Origin: Bacillota bacterium | GTDB taxonomy: Bacteria > Bacillota > Clostridia > Lachnospirales > Lachnospiraceae | Assembly: GCA_023434365.1 (NCBI GenBank) | Contig: JAEYSV010000008.1 | Location: 1-64,000, forward strand | Direction: 5' to 3' | DNA length: 64,000 bases | Shown: positions 1 to 9,908 of the stretch, piece after piece | How positions within the stretch are numbered: the stretch's first letter is position 1 | Layout: every line of letters starts with the position of its first letter | Position numbers and translations under genes: made by a program | Notes under the pieces: generated by a model | The model's database searches: none | What the model saw: only the letters and a program-made list of their open reading frames with translations | What the model was told of the DNA's origin: nothing

Positions 1-122
1 CTACGAACTTCATCCAAGCGAGAGCGTGTTGCGAATGAATTATGCCTTGCATCACGATTCACAAACAGAATTGTGCAAATTGACGAACTATAATTTTAAT
101 AAGGGCTTTTGACGCCCTAATC
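1..122. repeat. Long-palindrome repeat element, copy 1 (right half, cut by window edge)
   Basis: These 122 bases match 19340-19461 base for base in length with only a few substitutions, so this is the right half of the same element. It ends in the 22-bp terminal repeat at 101-122 (core AAGGGCTTTTGACGCCCTAA). The left half lies outside the window. It sits just downstream of the minus-strand gene ending at 206. Confidence 0.85.
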
Positions 123-134
123 CTATATCATAAG

Positions 135-167
135 AAACAGGATGCAGTCAAAGACAACATCCTGTTT
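135..167 (-). terminator. Stem-loop, probable terminator of the minus-strand foldase operon
   Basis: AAACAGGATG (135-144) pairs with CATCCTGTTT (158-167) around a 13-nt loop. It lies 39 bp past the stop of the gene ending at 206. The U-tract on the minus strand is short, so termination strength is uncertain. Confidence 0.55.
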
Positions 168-205
168 GCTTTACTATATATTCATATTAATTAAGAACTT
201 ATTGA

Positions 206-1432
206 TTACGCTGCTGGAGAAGCAATTGGCTCTGCGCTTGCTGCTGGAGACTCACTAGCAGCAGGTTCTGCACTTGCTTCTGGTAGAGCACTTGCCTCAG
301 CTGCCTGTCTTGCAGTTAGCTCTTTTAATTCTTCGCCTTGGTTGATGGAGATTTCACCAAATTTGATTTTCTCCCATTCAGTAGTATTGATCGATACATT
401 ATAAGTTTCTTGAAGTTTCGCATATTGCTCAGTAAACTTTTTCTCTTCTTCCTTCGCAACAGCATCTTCAAGAGCTTTCTTATAAGCATCTTTAGAGTCT
501 GTATCAACCATCTTAGCAACAATTAGATATCCCTCAATTTCAACAACTTCACTGTATTCCCCATTTGCTAATTTCTCACAGGCCTTTTTCACAGCTTCAT
601 CTAACGAAGTATCAGTTGCCAAATAAGCTTTTTCGCTAACGCTATAAACCTTATCATCAGATTTTACTAAGTCTTTAAACGTTTTTCCTGCTTTTGCTTC
701 TGTTACATATTTTTCTAACTGAGCTTTGTACTCAGCTTTTTTCTCATCGGAAACATCCACGGTTTTATTATCTTTGTCTGTTTCTGTTATATTTGCTGAA
801 ATGTATTCGATTTTCTTTTCTTTATAATCATCTTCTTTAACAGATGCTTTTACGTCTTCTTCCGTTACACCATAACCTTCAATCAATTCATTGTAGTAGT
901 TAAGTGCTACTTTTACTTTACATAAGTAATCGATTACTGATTCTCTTTCAAAACCAGTTTTACGAAGACGTGCTTTACCAAGGTTGTCCATCATTAAGTC
1001 AACGTCTTTTGTTATTTCTGCTTTCTCTTCGTCCGTTATTTTTTTGCCAGCTTTTTCTGCTTCTTTATATAAGAGTAATTGCTTAATTGACATATCCATT
1101 GCAGTAGTTCTACCGGATTCTGCCACACCCTGTTGTGCCCAATAACTAGTTGAACCATAAGAAATTAACATTTGGCTCATACTTTCAATCTGTGCTTCCT
1201 GTTGATACACGTTATACATAATTTCTACATCGCTTAGGTAATAATCTGTCCCGTCAATTGTTACTACTGGTTCACGATGGAATGCTTCATAACTAATAAT
1301 TCCAATAATAAGAACAAGTAGTAGTGCCCCAGCTCCAATCCACGCTTTGATCACCGTACTTGTATTCGTTTCTTTACGTTTTTTCTTCTTCGTACTGTTA
1401 TCAATACGAATAATCTGTTTTGTCTTATTCAC
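206..1432 (-). CDS. Membrane-anchored parvulin/SurA-like peptidylprolyl isomerase family protein
   Basis: 408 residues. A lysine-rich cytoplasmic start is followed by one hydrophobic segment (about residues 28-50), then an extracytoplasmic charged helical body resembling the SurA_N/PrsA-type foldase fold, with a weak parvulin-like core in the second half. The last 30 residues are an Ala/Ser/Glu/Pro-rich tail with repeated ASAEP-like units, probably a flexible wall-spanning or exposed tail. Translation starts at a GTG preceded by GGAGG with 7-nt spacing. It lies 115 bp downstream of a paralogous lipoprotein gene on the same strand and may be co-transcribed or use its own promoter (1483-1511). 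Expected role: folding of secreted proteins outside the membrane. The isomerase catalytic residues are not clearly conserved, so chaperone activity alone is possible. Confidence 0.7.
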   Translation of the reverse strand: MNKTKQIIRIDNSTKKKKRKETNTSTVIKAWIGAGALLLVLIIGIISYEAFHREPVVTIDGTDYYLSDVEIMYNVYQQEAQIESMSQMLISYGSTSYWAQQGVAESGRTTAMDMSIKQLLLYKEAEKAGKKITDEEKAEITKDVDLMMDNLGKARLRKTGFERESVIDYLCKVKVALNYYNELIEGYGVTEEDVKASVKEDDYKEKKIEYISANITETDKDNKTVDVSDEKKAEYKAQLEKYVTEAKAGKTFKDLVKSDDKVYSVSEKAYLATDTSLDEAVKKACEKLANGEYSEVVEIEGYLIVAKMVDTDSKDAYKKALEDAVAKEEEKKFTEQYAKLQETYNVSINTTEWEKIKFGEISINQGEELKELTARQAAEASALPEASAEPAASESPAASAEPIASPAA

Positions 1433-1482
1433 GTTACTTCCTCCATACCCTTAATTAATAATTTGAATTACACACTATTGAT

Positions 1483-1511
1483 ATTATACTTTTTTCATAG
1501 ACAAAAGTAAA
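1483..1511 (-). promoter_or_regulatory. Putative sigma-A promoter for the downstream foldase gene
   Basis: On the minus strand TTTACT (1511-1506) and TATAAT (1488-1483) are separated by 17 bp, about 50 bp upstream of the GTG start at 1432. Confidence 0.5.
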
Positions 1512-1547
1512 TTACAATTTACTTGAATTTAGGACAATTTCATCGGT

Positions 1548-2810
1548 TTATTCCGTTAATGCGTCACCTGATTCTTCTTCCAAATCCACTGTTTCATCCT
1601 CAGTACCTGTGTCCTCTGGAAATTCAATGCCTTCCATCTCTTCAGTGCTAGTTTTTGGAAAAGCATAATTTTGAACGTCTACTTTAGCCCAATTTTTTTC
1701 ATCGACTGTGATTGCATATTGTTTTCTTAGTTCATCAAACATCCCCTCATAAACACCCGCTTTTTCTTCGTTAATGCTACTTTCGATTTGCATCAAATAC
1801 TCTTCATCATTACTGTTGTTAAGCATCTTTATGATATAATAACCGTCACTACCTTCAATTACCTTGTCGTAAATATCGTTATTTTCCAGTTTGAGCGCCT
1901 GTTCAACGACCTTTACATCAAATCCCGAATCCTCTTTTGTAATAGGCATTGTTCCATATTCGACTGTTTCATCTTCCCCATATGCTTCCTCTAATGTAGT
2001 TCCTGCAAGCACTTTAGTAAGAAGTTCCTTAGCTTTTGCTTTCCCCTCTTTTTTCTTGGCTTCATCATACTCATTAAAGTTACCATCGTCATCATAGTCC
2101 CCGATTGGGATACATAGATACTCTAGATCATACACTCGATAAAGTTCATAGTCATATTCTGCTTTAATTGCCTCTTCATCAACCTCGATTTTAGCAAGCT
2201 CTGTTTCGTAATATTGCATGGCAAGAAGATACTTAGTAAATGCTTCTCTGATATACTCCTCTGTGAAACCAGTTCTCTTAAGGGAAACTTCATCCATAAT
2301 CTCAAGCGTATAATTGATTTCATCTTGGATTACATCTTTGTTTTCCTGTGTCAATGTTAAACCAGCTTCCATCGCCTTATCATACATTAATTCCATAAAT
2401 ATCGTAAAATCGATAACACTCTGTTTCGCGGCATCACGATATGTCATGCTTCCGCCTTCTTCAACTTTCTCATCCCAAAACTCATAACCTAACATTTCGA
2501 AGTATAATGCTTGAGAATCATATTCTTGTTCGGTCATAAAGATCCAGTACATCATATCTTTTAAAGTAATTTTTTTATCATCAATAGTGATAATTACGGT
2601 ATCTTGTGGTACAGTCGTAATCTCTGAACCTTCTCCACCTAGATTATCCTCACCACTAATATCATCTGATGATTCATCAGTACTCTCTGCAGACGGACTT
2701 GATGTTGTGTTATTCTTATTAGACCCACTACAACCGGTTATCGCAATTACCATCATCATCACACTCAATACAAATACCAGAGTTTTTTTCAAATATGCTC
2801 TTCTTGTCAT
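1548..2810 (-). CDS. SurA/PrsA-like lipoprotein (putative foldase)
   Basis: 420 residues. A type II signal peptide ends in ITGC with Cys27 as the lipidation site, followed by a Ser/Asp/Glu-rich linker and a body beginning at about residue 70 whose start (VIITIDDKKITLKD) parallels the upstream portion of the neighbouring 408-residue protein (VVTIDGTDYYLSD). The body is helical and charged like SurA_N proteins, with a weak parvulin-like region (DGYYIIKML). The C-terminus is strongly acidic. ATG start with GGAGGAAGTTAA directly upstream. Likely lipid-anchored on the outer face of the membrane and assisting folding of exported proteins. The two paralogues arose by duplication. Confidence 0.7.
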   Translation of the reverse strand: MTRRAYLKKTLVFVLSVMMMVIAITGCSGSNKNNTTSSPSAESTDESSDDISGEDNLGGEGSEITTVPQDTVIITIDDKKITLKDMMYWIFMTEQEYDSQALYFEMLGYEFWDEKVEEGGSMTYRDAAKQSVIDFTIFMELMYDKAMEAGLTLTQENKDVIQDEINYTLEIMDEVSLKRTGFTEEYIREAFTKYLLAMQYYETELAKIEVDEEAIKAEYDYELYRVYDLEYLCIPIGDYDDDGNFNEYDEAKKKEGKAKAKELLTKVLAGTTLEEAYGEDETVEYGTMPITKEDSGFDVKVVEQALKLENNDIYDKVIEGSDGYYIIKMLNNSNDEEYLMQIESSINEEKAGVYEGMFDELRKQYAITVDEKNWAKVDVQNYAFPKTSTEEMEGIEFPEDTGTEDETVDLEEESGDALTE

Positions 2811-2863
2811 TTAACTTCCTCCATAATCTACTTACCCCATATTTAGAGTACAATCTACCTTCT

Positions 2864-2891
2864 ATTTTATCGGAAAACAAATTTTAGTCAA
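2864..2891 (-). promoter_or_regulatory. Putative sigma-A promoter for the lipoprotein gene
   Basis: Minus-strand TTGACT (2891-2886) and TAAAAT (2869-2864), 16-bp spacer, about 55 bp upstream of the ATG at 2810. The rest of the 2811-3186 gap is AT-rich; apart from the LysR promoter I see nothing else in it. Confidence 0.55.
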
Positions 2892-3048
2892 TAAGGCGGC
2901 AGTATTTCACAAATTATACATAATTAACATTAGCTATTATGCTCACTTATTAATTCGTACTTATCATTCCCTATAAAGCCTCCCTGTTATCATAAAAAAT
3001 GATACAATAAGTCATGAGGATATTCGTGTCAATTCTACGAAAAAAGTG

Positions 3049-3077
3049 TTGTCGTATTTTGCATTTTGTGCTATTAT
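3049..3077 (+). promoter_or_regulatory. Putative sigma-A promoter for the LysR gene
   Basis: TTGTCG (3049-3054) and TATTAT (3072-3077) with a 17-bp spacer, about 110 bp before the ATG at 3187. The long 5' leader leaves room for autoregulatory LysR binding. Confidence 0.45.
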
Positions 3078-3186
3078 TAATAAGTAATGCTTATATAAAT
3101 TATAATTCAATCAATTAACTAGACCAAAGTAATTGATACACATATATGACACAAACCAAATCGATGCATAATACAAGGAGACACTC

Positions 3187-4074
3187 ATGGATATAAATTA
3201 TGAATTGTATAAAGTATTTTATTATGTTGCAAAAACACTGAGCTTTTCTGAAGCCTCAAAAGCACTGTTTATCTCACAATCCGCAGTCAGCCAATCTATT
3301 AAGGTATTGGAAAAAAGATTGGATCAATCTTTATTTATCAGAAGTACAAAAAAAGTAAAACTAACCAAAGAAGGCGAATTACTTTTTAAACATATAGAAC
3401 CAGCAATTAATCTAATCAACCGAGGCGAAAATCAAATTCTAGAAGCTAATTCCCTTAATGGAGGACAACTTCGAATCGGTGCTAGCGATACCATTTGTCG
3501 GTACTATCTCGTTCCTTATCTAGAATTGTTCCATAAGAAATACCCTAATGTTCATATTAAAGTAACCAATGGTACTAGCCTTCAGTGTGTTGACTTTTTA
3601 GAAGCTAATCAGGTTGACTTAATCATTACAAACTCGCCAAATAAGAAACTTACTACCATTCACCATATAGTTGACATTCTCGATTTCCAGGATGTTTTTG
3701 TGGCCAATAAAGAAGCTTATCCCTTCGAGAATACCGAATTATCCTTAACCGAATTGCAGCAATATCCAATCTTGATGCTTGAAAAAAACTCCACCACAAG
3801 CGAGTTCTTACATGGTCTCTTTCTACAGCATCAATTAGATTTGGCACCTGCCGTCGAGCTAAGCAGTAATGACTTATTGATTGACCTGGCTAAAATTGGA
3901 CTTGGTATCGCTTTCGTTCCTGATTTTTGCATCAGAAACACCTCCAATCTTGATGTCATTGCCCTAACCGAGGAGCTGCCAACACGTAAATTAAGCGCCG
4001 TCTACAACACAAGTATTCCTCTTAATACAGCGGCGGAGAACTTCATCAATTTGTTACAAGAATATAATCTATAA
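3187..4074 (+). CDS. LysR-family transcriptional regulator
   Basis: 295 residues, the usual LysR length. The N-terminal winged helix-turn-helix spans about residues 1-60 (FSEASKALFISQSAVSQSIK is the classic recognition segment), followed by the linker helix and an effector-binding domain beginning near GGQLRIGASDT, of the periplasmic-binding-protein type. ATG start after ACAAGGAG. It is divergent from the foldase lipoprotein gene, so that gene is one candidate target, but LysR targets cannot be read from sequence. The effector is unknown. A strong stem-loop terminator follows. Confidence 0.9.
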   Translation: MDINYELYKVFYYVAKTLSFSEASKALFISQSAVSQSIKVLEKRLDQSLFIRSTKKVKLTKEGELLFKHIEPAINLINRGENQILEANSLNGGQLRIGASDTICRYYLVPYLELFHKKYPNVHIKVTNGTSLQCVDFLEANQVDLIITNSPNKKLTTIHHIVDILDFQDVFVANKEAYPFENTELSLTELQQYPILMLEKNSTTSEFLHGLFLQHQLDLAPAVELSSNDLLIDLAKIGLGIAFVPDFCIRNTSNLDVIALTEELPTRKLSAVYNTSIPLNTAAENFINLLQEYNL

Positions 4075-4083
4075 AATGATAAC

Positions 4084-4127
4084 AAAACCCTATGCGCTTT
4101 GATTTATACAAAAACGCATAGGGTTTT
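4084..4127. terminator. Bidirectional terminator between LysR and the giant surface gene
   Basis: A 13-bp perfect stem, AAAACCCTATGCG (4084-4096) with its complement at 4115-4127, flanked by A and T runs. It can end transcription from both convergent genes. Confidence 0.8.
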
Positions 4128-4172
4128 ATAGCGTATATGTGTCACCTCAGATTCGATGAAAAAAACTCATTA

Positions 4173-7100
4173 TCATATCGGTTGGTTTATGTTTGCTGTT
4201 GCCATCCCTCGACGACGTTTTACCCGCCATGCTAAAATTACCCCTGCAATAGAAACAATGAGGGCTATCGTTCCATAAAAAAGCCATTTTGTTTCATAGA
4301 AACGAATCCACTTATCAGTAGTTACAAGAACCTCCATGATATCATATTTTGTTTCATTTCCAGCCTCATCGAGGCATAACAACTCAATATTCTGTCTTCT
4401 TGCTGCTCCTTGTAATACATACGAAAAACTACCATCGGAATTCTTTAATGCTTCTTTATCCCAACTGTACTTCTCTTCTCCATCAATATACAACACTGCT
4501 TTTTGTAATAACACATTGTCCTGAACAGAAAAATTAATCGTTTTCGCTTCCGTATTGTAACTTGAATTAGCTGATATTCCGGTTGCAATACACGATGGAT
4601 TACTTCGGTCAACATAAAATTGTATATCCAGGTTTTTGATTTTATTATCCGAAGCATTTCCCGCTATATCCTTTGAAAGAATCGTAACAGAATAAAATCC
4701 ATCCTCTGTGAAATTATCAGCAAAGATACAATAATGGTAATTCTTCCAATCCTTTTCATCTTTCTGCTGCTCAACTGTATAATGGGTTCCTTCTGTTAGT
4801 GTCGTAATTGAGCCATTCTTATTGCATTTTATAGTAATCTCTTTTAAATGATCAATATTGGATTCCGTAATATGCAAATCAGAAACCTCCTTGTTATGTT
4901 TCCCAAGAAGTTCCTTTGTCGAATCTTCTACATAATAGACAGAACCAAATCGATTTAGTGAAAAATCCAATCTCTTTGTGTTACGATTACCAGCTTTATC
5001 TGTAGCCGTAATTGTCATCTCATAAATATCATCATTCTCAAGGATTGCCTGAATTGGTTTCATCTCAAAGATAACTTCATCCTTCCTATTTGTCGCCTGA
5101 CCTTCCACTACAATCGCACCCTTTCGCTTTCCAGTCAGAGTAAGCTGGTAATTATTATTTTCAACACTCCAATCCTTAATATGAATCACCGGAGTAATCT
5201 CCTGATTATAAGACTGATTATTATCTAATCCCTCCACTGTAATCTCTGGTGCAGTCAAATCTACATAAAAACTCTCAACTACCTTATTCTCAGCAACATT
5301 CCCCGAAGCGTCCTGGTAAGTGAGTTCAATCTGATACCATCCCTCGTGTTCAAATGATAACGAGCTTAGATGCAAATCTCCCTCATTGGAAAACGTTGCT
5401 GGAGTAAGTTGTATCTTGGTACCATCTGGTCGATTTGCTGTAATCACAAGGTTGACTTCTGGCTGGAAATTACGTTCCTTAATCGATATTGTTGCTTTTC
5501 TAGCAATATTATAGTAAGTATTCTGCACCGCATCTTTGTCCTCAAACATCAGATTCAAGACAGGTTTCGTAGTATCTATGGTAAAGGATTCAACTTTTTG
5601 ATAATCTGCTAAGTTCCCTGCCACATCTTTGCAACCTAACGTAATCTGATAATCGCCATCCTGTTGTAACTTAATCTGAACACTATTCTTTTCCCCTTCC
5701 TTCTTCCATTGCAGAGGATATAAACTCGTAACATTCTGATTATCTCTCATAATCACTATATCAAATAGCTTACTGTCAAAATTCTTCTCCATTACCTGTA
5801 CAGTAAGCGAAACAAACTCATTAAATATTTGCTCTCCTTGCTTTCCATTTTCATAACGGACTTCAATCATCGGTTTTGTAATATCGATATGTAATTTGGT
5901 ACTCTTCTCTGCTGTATTCCCAGCCTGATCCTCTGCCAGTACTCTCAAATTCAAATCAGTACCTTCCAAAGAATCTGCATCAAGAAGGATGGATTTACTA
6001 ACTGCTTCTATAAGATCCTTCTCGGTTAATTGCTTCTTCTCCAGCTCGAACAAGGTTCCTGATTGCTCCAGTTTACCATTTCTATCAATGCAATAGGTTA
6101 TCTTCTTAATTCCTGAATAAACTTCAGCTGCTCCGTTATTGCCCTGTGCCTTCCATTTTGGATCCTTGACTTTAATCAGTGCTGTAACATCACGATTACT
6201 AAACTGCTGATCATTTAGTTGCACAAGTTCTATTGAGATATTGGGTATACCACTACGTATTCCTGCTGCCTCATCAATAATAAGCTGATCGGTACTAACA
6301 ACTATTGTGTTCCCTGCATTGTCAATAACACGAACATACAATACAAACTGAGAATGATTCTTCATACTAATCTTATGATAAGTTAACCATTTGCCATCAG
6401 GATCATATTGCCCTTTCTTTTCTACCAGTTGATAATCCACACTTTTTATTCCACTGACTGAAACATGGTGCTTAATCGATATTTGAGGAGCCTGATTAAA
6501 GCATCGAATCATTTGTGGTAACGTGACCTTCTGATACTGCCGCTCATTTACCTGTACCGTCAGTGTAGGCTTCCCTACATTAACCTTGACCACATTAGAT
6601 GCAAAAGTAGCAACCCCCTTTTCATCTACACATTGATTACCTGCTCCATCAACCACCCACACTTTAAAATGGTAGATTCCATCCTCTTTTACCGGTATCA
6701 CTACGTCTCGTTGTGTCTTATCATATCTTAAAACAGCAACCGAACTTTCTTTCTCTCCTTTACTACTGTTCCAAACCTTATAATAGGTCGTAATTTCAAG
6801 ATCATTACTTCTATCTACCCCTTGAATTCGACTAGCAATCTTAATCTCAGGAAAACGATTAACATACCAGTCATTTTCCCCCTTAACTGCATTTTCGTTA
6901 ACTAATATCGTCGGTATATCTGGACACGACTTTCGCACTTTCACTTGAATCGAGGTTACTTCACTCACTAGCATAGAATTACTGATTGCCCGCAGATAAT
7001 AAGTCTGATCTGTATCTTCAGAGATTGAAAAAGAATTAGCCAGATAGTAAACTCCATCTTTCAAAACTCTACAGTCATCAGCCGCGTTATGACCTTCTGA

Positions 7101-9896
7101 CAGATTGTCATTCTCAAGATCTACAACTACTTTATTCTCAGTCCCCTGATTACGATGTGTTATACTATAATCCGACTCACTTAGACTTACCCAAGAGTCT
7201 TCCTCTGATGGGGTCTTCGTAATCTGATACTTCCAAATTCCCGACAGCAAATTCTCCACCTCAGGTTGTCCCAAAGTAATTCGCACATCCTTGTTTGTCC
7301 AAGTTCCTCCCTGATAACCATTCGTCTTGATAACCGGTGGTGCAGGCTTCTCAATGTCTATTATAATGGTTTCACCATCCGGATCCTTTGTATTCGTAGC
7401 AGCCGTTGTAACATTGCCCGCCTGATCATATACCCTTACATATAGATTGCCACTAAAATTCTTCGTATATTTTAATGTTATCTCATTACGATCACTGCGT
7501 GTCCACTTGGCATCCTCTAATTCAGATCCCTTCTTTAATAACGCATACTCATAATAACTAACTCCACTTACAACTCTTCTTGTTTTACTATATATATCCA
7601 TATTGGTTGAATCAGTTTTTTTGGTTGAATCTGCATGTTTTCCTGAATCTACAGCACTTCCCGATTTCACTACATTTCCTGAACTCGCAACACTATCAGG
7701 ATCCGTATCCGTAATTTCCTCCATAATTTCATCGGAAGCGTCAATACGAAATGATAATTTCCCTGATGAATAATCCTTCATTCTTCCATTATCTATGTAA
7801 GTATGAAGGTTATCTCTATTTAGTACGATTTCCACCTTCTGTGGCCCAGTAGCATCAAATCGATATTCCAGAGTCTGTTTGCTCGTAGATACACCAGCCG
7901 CATTGGTGACCCAATACATAATATCATAGTGTCCCTCCTTCTCACAAAGTACACTAGGCTCAATCATTCCACCTTGCTGACAATCTCCCTTATTAACGAG
8001 TATGCTGGAACCATCCTGCCTCTTCTCATATAGCTCATAATATAAATGAAGTGGCGCCCAGTCACTATGATAAGTATGCACATCCGGCCATCTAAAAGCT
8101 ACTGGAGGTGCACTTTGATACCAACCCTTACTATTGCAAACTGCCTCTTCAACATTGCAACTCACATTCACTGGATTCGTTTTCTGTACTCGCACTACTA
8201 TCTTAGAATAATTCTCTGGAGCAGTAAAACGCCGAACATTTGATTCTGATCGAAAGTAAAACGTGCCATTGCAATCTTTATCCACTGTAAATGGTTCGTT
8301 ATAGGTCTCCCAATTAGTCACATCATTAATCGACGAACCCTCTGGTACATAGCAGTACTGTATATTGCGAATCCCAGATAAGGGCTCTAAGTAGCTCATC
8401 GCACTAATGTCAACATTTTTATAAGTCCATTGATCACCTTTGTACTCTGTAATCTCTTTATCACGTCCCCGCATTTCTGTAAATGCAAATATTACTGGAG
8501 GTTCTGGATTATCATTGTCTATTAAGATATTGTCACATTCTTTTATAATACTAGATTCCTTACTAAATGTGTATTTTTCTATCAATATACCATCTATATT
8601 TCGATTCACTCTGATATGTATTTGATTGTCGTCTCCAATATAAGGTTTGTAATAATCATCGCTATTATAACGCGTAGCCAAATTTCTCTCATTATTATTT
8701 TTATCTTTATACCCAATATAGAAAGATACGTTTTGTAATAATTCTGCTGATATTGTATCTTCCTTTTTTATCTTATTCATAATTTTTGTAGGCGTAAACC
8801 GAATAACATTATATTCTTTATAAGCCTGAATGATAATATCCCAGCTTCGTACATAATATTTATTACCCTCTCTAAAAACATTCTCTTGCTCAGGTATAAC
8901 CACTCTTGGTACTGTTCTATCTGTAAACAATTTAATTTCATAGTACATGACATTCCCATCAGTAGGCTTATTACGGGCCAATACATGGTAATGACCCTCT
9001 TCAGTCAGCTCAAGCTTATAATCTTGATACGGAGCAAATTCCCACTTAAGAATCCCATTAAAATTAGCTAAGTACCCAATCTCATAATCCTCATAGTCAT
9101 GTAAAACATTGCTCAGAGTATTATTAATCTCTTTGCTCTCTTCATTCACTCCGCTTGTTGTATCTGGCACTTTAAATGGCACCCAACCAATATCTTTTGA
9201 TGTAATTGCAGGCATCTGTACCTCAAATTTTATCTCCTGATCAAAATAACGGCTGCTAGTAACCTTAGCAACTACCTCAAAAGGTTTTAACTCCTCCTCA
9301 TTTACATATACCTTATTTGTAACCTCATCAAAATAACAATCATCTACTTCACCTTCTCCACGGTAAAATTCATATCTAACAGAATCATCCTCTGTCAATC
9401 CAACAATAGAAGGAATCTGATAACCTAAGCCAATTCGATATTCACGTTCAGAGCTATCAAACTCAAGACTTGTTGGGCGATGCTCCCTAACGAGAAGGGT
9501 ATATTGGGCGGAATGAATAGTATTGTTAATATCTATGTAGTCAGCCTTTACTATATAATTTCCATATTGAAGTTCAACAAGTTGATTTTTATAAACTGTA
9601 AACAGTTTGTTTCCATACATATCTAAAATCGTATAATTAATATCATGTGATTTTAATTCCCCGTTATTCCACATTGCCTTTTGGGGAATGAATCTACCTA
9701 CTTCTATTGCCTGAACTTCTTCTAGAAAACTTAATCCCATCGAATCATTATCTGCCCAATAATCTACTTCATCTTGATTAATATTAGTATTTACAACTTT
9801 GCTAGATAAACTGTGATGAAATCCTAGGCCAAGAACTATCACAATAAAGATCATTACAACTACATATTTTATTTTGAATATCTTACTTATTCTCAT
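4173..9896 (-). CDS. Giant Ig-like-repeat surface protein anchored by a C-terminal membrane helix
   Basis: 1907 residues. An N-terminal hydrophobic segment (about 9-28) is a signal/anchor. The body is a chain of roughly 100-residue beta-sandwich units recognisable by recurring AGN signatures (DQAGN, DNAGN, DVAGN, DASGN, DKAGN, DIAGN, DEAGN), typical of bacterial Ig-like adhesin repeats. A low-complexity Ser/Asp/Lys segment (near the codons at 7600-7700) interrupts the chain. Near the C-terminus a single membrane helix (about 1870-1892) is followed by an Arg/Lys-rich cytoplasmic tail; there is no LPXTG motif, so it is held by the membrane rather than by sortase. It starts 12 bp after the upstream LRR gene and is the last gene of the kinase/FHA operon. 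Probable role: adhesion or a long extracellular sensor. Ligand unknown. Confidence 0.8.
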   Translation of the reverse strand: MRISKIFKIKYVVVMIFIVIVLGLGFHHSLSSKVVNTNINQDEVDYWADNDSMGLSFLEEVQAIEVGRFIPQKAMWNNGELKSHDINYTILDMYGNKLFTVYKNQLVELQYGNYIVKADYIDINNTIHSAQYTLLVREHRPTSLEFDSSEREYRIGLGYQIPSIVGLTEDDSVRYEFYRGEGEVDDCYFDEVTNKVYVNEEELKPFEVVAKVTSSRYFDQEIKFEVQMPAITSKDIGWVPFKVPDTTSGVNEESKEINNTLSNVLHDYEDYEIGYLANFNGILKWEFAPYQDYKLELTEEGHYHVLARNKPTDGNVMYYEIKLFTDRTVPRVVIPEQENVFREGNKYYVRSWDIIIQAYKEYNVIRFTPTKIMNKIKKEDTISAELLQNVSFYIGYKDKNNNERNLATRYNSDDYYKPYIGDDNQIHIRVNRNIDGILIEKYTFSKESSIIKECDNILIDNDNPEPPVIFAFTEMRGRDKEITEYKGDQWTYKNVDISAMSYLEPLSGIRNIQYCYVPEGSSINDVTNWETYNEPFTVDKDCNGTFYFRSESNVRRFTAPENYSKIVVRVQKTNPVNVSCNVEEAVCNSKGWYQSAPPVAFRWPDVHTYHSDWAPLHLYYELYEKRQDGSSILVNKGDCQQGGMIEPSVLCEKEGHYDIMYWVTNAAGVSTSKQTLEYRFDATGPQKVEIVLNRDNLHTYIDNGRMKDYSSGKLSFRIDASDEIMEEITDTDPDSVASSGNVVKSGSAVDSGKHADSTKKTDSTNMDIYSKTRRVVSGVSYYEYALLKKGSELEDAKWTRSDRNEITLKYTKNFSGNLYVRVYDQAGNVTTAATNTKDPDGETIIIDIEKPAPPVIKTNGYQGGTWTNKDVRITLGQPEVENLLSGIWKYQITKTPSEEDSWVSLSESDYSITHRNQGTENKVVVDLENDNLSEGHNAADDCRVLKDGVYYLANSFSISEDTDQTYYLRAISNSMLVSEVTSIQVKVRKSCPDIPTILVNENAVKGENDWYVNRFPEIKIASRIQGVDRSNDLEITTYYKVWNSSKGEKESSVAVLRYDKTQRDVVIPVKEDGIYHFKVWVVDGAGNQCVDEKGVATFASNVVKVNVGKPTLTVQVNERQYQKVTLPQMIRCFNQAPQISIKHHVSVSGIKSVDYQLVEKKGQYDPDGKWLTYHKISMKNHSQFVLYVRVIDNAGNTIVVSTDQLIIDEAAGIRSGIPNISIELVQLNDQQFSNRDVTALIKVKDPKWKAQGNNGAAEVYSGIKKITYCIDRNGKLEQSGTLFELEKKQLTEKDLIEAVSKSILLDADSLEGTDLNLRVLAEDQAGNTAEKSTKLHIDITKPMIEVRYENGKQGEQIFNEFVSLTVQVMEKNFDSKLFDIVIMRDNQNVTSLYPLQWKKEGEKNSVQIKLQQDGDYQITLGCKDVAGNLADYQKVESFTIDTTKPVLNLMFEDKDAVQNTYYNIARKATISIKERNFQPEVNLVITANRPDGTKIQLTPATFSNEGDLHLSSLSFEHEGWYQIELTYQDASGNVAENKVVESFYVDLTAPEITVEGLDNNQSYNQEITPVIHIKDWSVENNNYQLTLTGKRKGAIVVEGQATNRKDEVIFEMKPIQAILENDDIYEMTITATDKAGNRNTKRLDFSLNRFGSVYYVEDSTKELLGKHNKEVSDLHITESNIDHLKEITIKCNKNGSITTLTEGTHYTVEQQKDEKDWKNYHYCIFADNFTEDGFYSVTILSKDIAGNASDNKIKNLDIQFYVDRSNPSCIATGISANSSYNTEAKTINFSVQDNVLLQKAVLYIDGEEKYSWDKEALKNSDGSFSYVLQGAARRQNIELLCLDEAGNETKYDIMEVLVTTDKWIRFYETKWLFYGTIALIVSIAGVILAWRVKRRRGMATANINQPI

Positions 9897-9908
9897 ATCA
9901 CTACCACC

